DNA of 64,000 nucleotides from Thermothielavioides terrestris NRRL 8126 (taxonomy: Eukaryota > Ascomycota > Sordariomycetes > Sordariales > Chaetomiaceae). The notes below the pieces were generated by a model. That model saw only the letters and a program-made list of their open reading frames with translations, was not told the DNA's origin and made no database searches. The stretch is taken from positions 496,001-560,000 of the forward strand of contig NC_016460.1 in the NCBI RefSeq assembly GCF_000226115.1. Reading direction: 5' to 3'. A program made the translations under genes and the position numbers. This document shows, piece after piece, positions 57,984-64,000 of the stretch; position 1 is the stretch's first letter, and the number at the start of each line of letters is the position of its first letter.

Positions 57984-59028
57984 GATGGCCGAGAAGAGCA
58001 GATCGTGTTTCGGGGGGGCGCTTGGTGGACAGGCGGGGCGGCGAGTGAGTTCAAGGTAAGCGGGAGTCAAGAAGAAAATGCGGTGGATGCGGTCAGAGGG
58101 ACGGGCAGCCTGCGCCTTCAAGAAAAGAGCGGACGCGCAACAGTCGAGGTTGCGCTTTGCGATGAGGTTAAGCTTCTGTGATGCGCATGTGAGAAAAGGC
58201 CACCATTCGGGAGTCCTCTCGCTTTGCGCGGAAGATCGGCCTTCTGCGGCGGAAGGCCCAAGCAGCACACAGGCTGTGAAGGAGGGAAGGTGCGCCAACC
58301 TGCAGCTGCTGTCCGGCACGGCTCTGCAGGTGGCACAAGAAGGGAGGCAGGTGCAAGGGGAGATATGTGCTCAGCCTCCAATGCGTTCAAATGCGTCAGC
58401 CGCGAAGATGCCAATTGGTGGCTGCACGAGGCGACCCTCTCAGCTCGCCGAGTCCACTGGGAATGGTTGGTCAAGGAAGTGGGTTGTCGTCATAACAGTC
58501 AGCTGAACGGCGCTTGGAGAGTAACAGTACTGTCATCCGCGCAGAGGCACATTTACCCGGTGCTTCTGCAACGGCGGGATAACCGTGGAGGGAGGATTGA
58601 GGTCTTTGTCTGGAGCTGCGGCAATCGGCGCCAAAGGGGGAAAGAGGATGAGCCATCAGTCGCATTCGATTTGTTCCCGACCCCCCTCGCATGGTGCTGT
58701 TGCCCTGGAAATCCGGGGGGCTAGGCGAGCAACGCATGGGAAAGGGACAACCCGCGCTTTTGCATTGCGCAGCAAGGCCCATTGGTCAGGCTGCGTGCCA
58801 AGACTTCCCCATCTTTCCAGCTGTGATGATCCTGCAGCACCCTCTCCAATTCGCCAAAAACGGTCCCGCTGGAGATTGATTACATAATCCAGCTGGCTCT
58901 GCGCCAAGCGAGACCAATTTTCCGGCGCGGTGGCATTGGCGGACCGGCACCGGGTTTCAATGTAGGCTGCGAGACGGGTTGAACATCACTGCGGGCAGGC
59001 GCCGTGTCAGAGCCGAGGCGAGGTCAAG
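57984..59028. other. Divergent intergenic region between set9 and the uL14m gene
   Basis: No supported gene is seen; it presumably holds both promoters. Confidence 0.55.
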
Positions 59029-59567
59029 ATGATCCAACTAAAGGTTTGCACTTGCACGAATTGCCCGGCTGGCTCTGTGGTGTCCCAGCTGACAGCGGCG
59101 CAGACGATTCTCAACTGCATCGACAACTCTGGCGCGGCCCTCGTCGAGTGCGCCATGATCGTCGGCCAGAAGCGACATGCCTCCATCGGTGCGTAGAACC
59201 GTTCGCCCTCAGCAGCCCGCCAGCCCTTCCCTGTTTCCGGTATGGTGTTAACTGGATTCTCTCTCCCGCTGCAGGCGACAGGATAGTGGTGGTGGTGCAG
59301 AAGCAGCGAAACGCGCTGGCCGAGGGCATGGCCTCCTCGTCGGGCGCCAAGGTCAAGCGCGGCGACATCCGGCACGCGGTCGTGGTGCGGACGAAGCAGA
59401 GAGTGCAGCGGCGGGACGGCAGCGTGGTCCGGTTCGACGACAACGCCTGCGTTCTGATCAACAAGGCCGGCGACCCCATCGGCACGCGCATCAACGGCGT
59501 GGTGGGCCAGGAGCTGCGCAAGAAGAAGTGGAGCAAGATTCTTAGCATGGCGCCGATGCAGGCATAA
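59029..59567 (+). CDS. MRPL38: Mitochondrial ribosomal protein uL14m
   Basis: The model is join(59029..59043, 59104..59188, 59275..59567), 130 residues. The first exon holds only five codons (MIQLK). Removing the 60-nt intron 59044-59103 (GTTTGC...GCGCAG, branch CTGACA) gives [16 protein letters not shown], the classic L14 start. If retained, this intron is open and would add 20 residues rich in Cys. The second intron is GTGCGT...TGCAG (86 nt). '[19 protein letters not shown]', '[15 protein letters not shown]' and '[28 protein letters not shown]' are L14 signatures. The protein binds 23S-type rRNA in the large subunit at the subunit interface. The organellar rather than cytosolic assignment rests on the bacterial-like sequence and length. 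Confidence 0.93.
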
Positions 59568-60041
59568 TCTGCTGGGGGAGATGGGGTGCTCGGGGAAGGA
59601 GTTCTTGCGTGGCCAAGCCGCCGGTTCCATCGTGTCAACCCGCCGCCGCTGTTGAATCTCTGAATGGCCGTGGTGGTCGTGGAAGAACAGATCAATCGTT
59701 GTTCTCAAGCGGGCAGAGGTGTACCTTATTAGATCTGCCATGATTATTGGCACTCGGCGGCGTATCGGGGCGTCGTGTACACTACTACTTGTACATGTAC
59801 AATGGGTATATGAAGACATTGGCTGCAATCACGCGGCGGAAAGGATCATCGAGGTCCGTGGTTCGATTGCTCGTCTGCATTCGTGTATTGGCCCTGGATA
59901 GGGCAAGGGGCTTTGTCTCTAATGCCCAAATGCCGCCTCGAAGATGGTTCATCCACCAACGCCCAGTTGCGCCCATACCATTTCTAAACCCGCCAGGCCC
60001 ATGGTATCCCTTGAAAAGAAAGGCAAAGACAAATAACAAGT
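59568..60041. other. Convergent intergenic region, no gene seen
   Basis: 3' flanks of the uL14m and RPB9 genes. Confidence 0.6.
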
Positions 60042-61198
60042 TCACTGAAAGATGTTGCCGCATTCGCAGCAGACATAGAAAAGTTTCTGCCGCGGTCAGC
60101 ACCCAGCGTTGTTTCAGCCTCGAATGGGCTGCTCACCATCCCAGTTTCAGCGCTCCGCTGTTGCGACTGGAAAAAGACAGCTTCTTCGTGCTTGCATGCT
60201 GGACAGGTGCGGTTGGACCTCGGCAGCTGCGGCAGAAACAGCGTCAGCCACTGGGCTTCCTGAACGTCCGGCAACACACATCTGCCCCCCCATCCTTCCA
60301 AAATCACGCCCCAGGCGCTTGGAGTAGGGAGATGTCGGCATGGGAGTGTAAGCGGTGCTGCGGTATCCATGAATAAAAGGCATATCGAGACCGATGGCAG
60401 GACGTCGTGGAAGGGCGCGATAAAGCCGTTCATATCGTCGAAGCCGTCCTGTCATTCAAGCCGTCGCATCGTTCAAGTCGTCGTAGCATTCAAGCCGTAG
60501 CGTTTTAGCGATTCAAAGATATTGGTTTCTCAGTGGGCAGACGCGGAGGCCTAGCCCACGGTGACCGGAACGCCGTTGTCGGGCTCTCCGTCGACGTCCA
60601 TGTCATCGAGCCCAAAGAAGTCTTCAGCCCGCGACATAAACGCTGCGAGGTCGTTGATGTTCTCCGTCCAGGGAAGGAACTCGACGGCTTCCCTTTCCGC
60701 GGGGGCAGATTCCACGTCGCTATCGATATCGACGGCTCCCAAGTCGAGGAAAAAACTGGTCCCAGTTTCCGGTGCGTGTGCGTCGTGGCTGGTATCGACC
60801 ACGGCGAAGCGCTCGCCGCAGGACTCGCACAGGATCATGCGGCCACAGCCAAGGCAGGAAGCGTAGGCCGCAGCGTCCATTTTTGGGGATCCCAAGGAGG
60901 CAAAATGCTGTCCACCAGAAAAAAGAGAAGAAGAATGGCCACCCACCGTAGGATCGCTGCTGACATCCTGCGTGACGCCAGCCGTCTCGCTGGCGGCGTT
61001 GTTCATGGCGTTGCGGAAGATGCACATCGAGGTGGCCTCCTCGGAGAAGTTGCATGTGCGGCATGTGAACATCAACTTGCGCTCGGCCTCGTCTTCCTTG
61101 GGATACAGCATGTTGCTGCACTCGGAGCAGAAGCGGAAGGCGATCTGCTCGGCGGGCTTCTTGCGCTCGCCCGACGTGGATGGTGCCGGTGACGCCAT
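60042..61198 (-). CDS. RPB9: RNA polymerase II subunit RPB9 with a 720-nt intron
   Basis: The minus-strand model is 61198..60947, 60226..60137 and 60086..60042, 128 residues. The first zinc ribbon has C24, C27, C46 and C49 (FRFCSECSNMLYP, MFTCRTCNF). The second begins in exon 2 (LPRSNRTCPACKHEEAVFFQSQQ, C92/C95) and ends in exon 3 (KLFYVCCECGNIFQ, C120/C123). Joining DPT to LPRSNRTCP exactly restores the family text, so the 720-nt intron 60227-60946 is well supported. Its ends are ACG|GTGGGT and a GGCTGAC branch before CTGCCGCAG. The intron is roughly ten times longer than the other introns in this window and contains a separate ORF. RPB9 acts in start-site selection, fidelity and TFIIS-stimulated cleavage. 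Confidence 0.93.
60423..60515. repeat. Imperfect 17-nt repeats with CAAGCCGTCG core
   Basis: Units such as CAAGCCGTCGCATCGTT, CAAGTCGTCGTAGCATT and CAAGCCGTAGCG follow one another inside the RPB9 intron, 3' of the nested ORF. Confidence 0.7.
60551..60880 (-). CDS. Nested ORF inside RPB9 intron: Cys4 motif plus acidic tail
   Basis: 109 residues from the ATG at 60880, wholly inside the first RPB9 intron and on the same strand. Near the start is a C-x2-C-x5-C-x2-C set (CLGCGRMILCESCG, residues 9-21). A Ser/Asp/Glu-rich part and an acidic end (FFGLDDMDVDGEPDNG) follow. Codons strongly favour C or G in the third position, as in neighbouring genes. The frame is continuous with RPB9 exon 1, with no stop between 61198 and 60551. 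Retention of the intron's first part would give a 215-residue protein with the RPB9 first zinc ribbon and this new end. It could be a nested gene with its own promoter, or an alternative terminal exon. No family is recognised. Confidence 0.6.
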   Translation of the reverse strand: MDAAAYASCLGCGRMILCESCGERFAVVDTSHDAHAPETGTSFFLDLGAVDIDSDVESAPAEREAVEFLPWTENINDLAAFMSRAEDFFGLDDMDVDGEPDNGVPVTVG

Positions 61199-62707
61199 TG
61201 CCGATATGTGTGATGGTTGTTGAGGGGGAAGAGTCTGATGGGGGTTGTTGCGCTGGGTGCAATACGCGATTGCTGTTTCGAAGGACAAGAAAAGGTTGAG
61301 AAATTCCTGGTCGAAGCTTGCCGAACAGTGGCTGCGAAACTTCTGAACCACCTTTTTGTATGTTTGCTGTTTGATGAGTTGAGTGTGAAAGCCTTGGGCG
61401 ACTGAAGGAAGACAGTGAGCGCCAAGGCAGCGAAAACGGGCCAGCGGCGCATTTTGCCAAGAGTGGCGACTGCCAAGCCTCTGGTCAGCGGTACCTGGGT
61501 ACCGTACGTGCGGAGCACACCTCAGTGGTGGGTACAGAACGTTTCCTGAGGGGACGCTGGATGTCTTGTGCAAGTGCTGCCAATTGACCAGCAAGATTCT
61601 CCTATATAACAGTGGTACGAACGGGAAGCACGGATTATTCATATGGAATACACAGTGAAAGATCACCACGTCATGAAAGGTATCCATTCGGGTTTGAGTC
61701 CTGACATGAGCTCAGAATGAGGGGTGGTCTATCCCCGTCTACCTTCCATTAGCGGTGGTCAGTGGTCGAAAGCATACACGGGCATCAATTCCCTCTGTCC
61801 TTCACATCTTCATTGTTCCTCACCTTGATTGATAATACTACTTCAGCTCTAAATGACGATGCCGTGAAATAGGCACCCCACGAATCAATGGCCCGGGGCT
61901 CGAGACAGGAAAACCTGTGCAGCATCTTCGCGCTACCTGACCTGCCCGTGGGAACCGTTGGTCCTACGGAATGCGGAGTACACAATGCAAAGAAATCCCG
62001 ATTTTTAAATGGCCGAGCAATCCGCAATGAGGTAGTGGAGCGACGATCCTAAGTGCAACCCCAACTTACTCCGGGTCAGCAGTTCTGGTGTAGTGTGTTG
62101 TGCATTGCCTCGTGGCGCCTCGTGGTGCCGTGTGGGACACACATCTTCGGCGGGCCCGCGTGATTTGACAGGACACACCATGGCTCCCACGGGCACAGGA
62201 ACAGGTGACAAGGTGATGGCTGAGGGGTGATGGGTGACGCAGCCTGGGGAAGGCGGGTCCTGGACCACTGAAACAGGGGTTCGGTGCAACCCGCTGTCAC
62301 CCGCAGGCCGTCCCCTGGCAACCTCACCAAGCCCCACCAGCAGCCCGTCACCTGTCACCCCGCCTTTCCGCTGTGCTGCACTCCGCAATCCAGCAACTTC
62401 GATTGCCAATCGCTGCAACCCTGTTGCGCAGGAGAACCCGGGTCCTATTGGAAATACCCAGCGCGTCATCGGTCGTGCGGGAGCGGCTTTAAATCTGGCT
62501 GATCTCCTCTGCCACTCTACTACCGATTTTCCCCATCTCAGCCCGTGCGTGGTCGAGCAGGGCAGTGAGTGTTGCAAGTCCCAGAACTGCAGGTCCCGCC
62601 GTCGGTTTGCTGCCAGCGTGAGGTCCTTGAGAAGCCTTTGGCCTGCCTACCTACCTTAGTGTATTCCGTACATACATAGCAGCAAATCCCCAGCACAGCC
62701 AACCACC
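61199..62707. other. Divergent intergenic region, no gene seen
   Basis: Between the RPB9 and Pin1-type genes, which point away from each other. No frame with coding bias. Confidence 0.55.
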
Positions 62708-63385
62708 ATGGCCGACGTAAGTGGTGGCCCTCTACAAGCGACGACGCCGAACTCCATGCCCGCTAACATGCCGACCTACCCCCTGCAATAGCAACAACCG
62801 GAGACCGGCCTCCCGCCGAACTGGGAGGTGCGCCACAGCCAGTCCAAAAACCTGCCCTACTACTTCAACCCGGTCGAGAAGGTGTCGCGGTGGGAGCCGC
62901 CCCCGGAGACCGACACGGAGAAGCTCAAGATCTACATGGCGACGTACCACAGCAACAAGGGCGGCCTGGCCGCCGGCGCCGCCGAGGAGCGGCAGCCGGG
63001 CAAGATCCGCGCGGCGCACCTGCTGGTGAAGCACTGCGACAGCCGGCGGCCGTCGAGCTGGCGCCAGAACACCATCACGCGCACCAAGAAGGAGGCCTAC
63101 GACATCATCCGCGCCCACGAGCAGCGCATCAAGGCCGGCGAGATCTCGCTCGGCCAGCTGGCCCTGACCGAGTCCGACTGCAGCAGCGCGCGCAAGCACG
63201 GCGATCTGGGCTACTTTGGGCGCGGCGACATGCAGAAGGAGTTTGAGGACGCCGCCTTTGCCCTGAGGGTAGGCGAGATCTCGGGCATTGTGGACACCGC
63301 GAGCGGCTTGCACCTGATCGAGAGGTTGGTCACTGGGCTTGTATTTGCTGCGGGGCTACTGACATGTTGTGCTAGGCTCGAGTAA
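62708..63385 (+). CDS. PIN1: Pin1-type peptidyl-prolyl cis-trans isomerase (WW plus parvulin)
   Basis: The model is join(62708..62716, 62792..63324, 63376..63385), 183 residues. Exon 1 is three codons (MAD), spliced by a 75-nt GTAAGT...AATAG intron. Exon 3 is ten bases and completes IERLE. The WW domain (about residues 8-38) shows LPPNWEVRHSQS, PYYFN and RWEPP. The parvulin domain follows a linker: KIRAAHLLVKH, ITRTKKEAYDII, SDCSSARKHGDLGYFGRGDMQ and GIVDTASGLHLIER. The enzyme isomerises phospho-Ser/Thr-Pro bonds and influences transcription (Pol II CTD) and the cell cycle. The 51-nt second intron is open in frame, so retention would insert 17 residues before the last two. The length is typical. 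Confidence 0.95.
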
Positions 63386-63954
63386 CGCTCTCCAAGGCTT
63401 TGTTTTACCTGGTCAACAGGGTGGGATGGGATTGCGAACAGATGCGCTTGAACCAAGCACTGTGGCCTGACGTGCATGGTTGTGTTGGTTGAGAGCGCCA
63501 AAAAGGTTACGTTGCCACCATACATAGCTCCGCACGAATGTGAGGACCTGGAGAACAGAGTAACAGCTCACCGTCTTCTTCATCCGGCTTTTTGGCTGTT
63601 TGATCTCGATAGGCATACTGCAGCCTATCCATATTGACTTCCATATCCCCGCTAGGCGTTACGAGGAGGTGGGGGGGTGACCACCCCAGGAGGGGAATCT
63701 GGCGCCGGTGAACCAGTCACGAGCTCTTAATTCCCGACCGAGGGCCTGCTTCGCTTTCGTGAATACTTCCATAAACCACACAAGGAGGCTATCCCCTCCT
63801 TCAACCCTCATTTCCCGCCCGAGATCTCCATGTCCAACACATCGTCATCACTGCCGTGTTTCAACCCCAAGCATCCCCCCTGTTTCCCGTTCACACTACC
63901 ACACCATCCATCACCCAGCGGGCTAGCGGCGGAATACTCGAAAACACCACCGTC
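63386..63954. other. Intergenic, no gene seen
   Basis: 3' flank of the Pin1-type gene and a C-rich stretch that may be the promoter of a gene at the right edge. Confidence 0.5.
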
Positions 63955-64000
63955 ATGACTCCCAGCGCAATCATTGACAGCGCAGCGTACGGCGCCGCCT
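63955..64000 (+). CDS. Possible gene start, cut by the window edge
   Basis: An ATG in good context (accgtcATGACTCCC) opens a frame of 15 codons to the last base (MTPSAIIDSAAYGAA). A C-rich leader precedes it. Too short to identify. Confidence 0.3.
   Translation, partial: MTPSAIIDSAAYGAA

Overview
The window looks like nuclear DNA of a filamentous ascomycete, most probably a sordariomycete (a Sordariales or Chaetomiaceae-like genome). Genes are GC-rich and carry short introns (about 45-100 nt) with CTAAC/CTGAC-type branch sites. One AT-rich block has the signature of repeat-induced point mutation (RIP). The protein set is typical of such fungi: SET9, NudE, DUF1308, NmrA-like, SesB-type NLR and RPB9. 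Species-level placement is not possible from sequence reading alone.

Layout. Bases 1-2565 are a RIP-degraded transposon. It holds a MULE-like transposase relic on the minus strand, readable in one frame with only TAG/TAA stops, followed by nested tandem repeats. Bases 3991-18853 carry an SDR oxidoreductase, a multi-pass membrane protein with a 20-nt micro-exon, arginyl-tRNA synthetase with two GC-AG introns, a small unknown gene, a secreted HExxH protein, an NmrA-like protein, a DUF1308 protein and a small Ala/Gln-rich protein. A GT71-type mannosyltransferase follows at 19975-21462. Bases 13670-13811 and 22825-23192 hold three copies of a roughly 141-nt pol III-like RNA element. Bases 24096-32657 are gene-poor accessory sequence around an unknown 230-residue protein and a SesB-lipase/NB-ARC/TPR NLR gene whose last TPR repeats are broken by a frameshift and a stop.

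Bases 32658-50149 carry an amino-acid permease, a Nudix ADP-ribose pyrophosphatase, NudE and the 2,286-residue acetyl-CoA carboxylase, which sits behind a 4-kb gene-free upstream region. Bases 51751-63385 carry a 126-residue velvet-like protein, a BTB/POZ protein, the H4K20 methyltransferase SET9, mitochondrial ribosomal protein uL14m, RPB9 and a Pin1-type prolyl isomerase. A possible gene start runs off the right edge.

The genes are not an operon or a biosynthetic cluster; most are independent housekeeping genes. The points most worth a second look are: (1) the 720-nt RPB9 intron, which holds a well-biased 109-codon ORF with its own Cys4 motif, in frame with the RPB9 N-terminus; (2) the pol III-like RNA family; (3) the two GC-AG introns in one ArgRS gene; (4) the NLR with homogenised and broken TPR repeats; (5) the frame-preserved MULE relic. 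Gene models were assembled by hand from reading frames and splice signals. They have not been checked against transcripts or databases.
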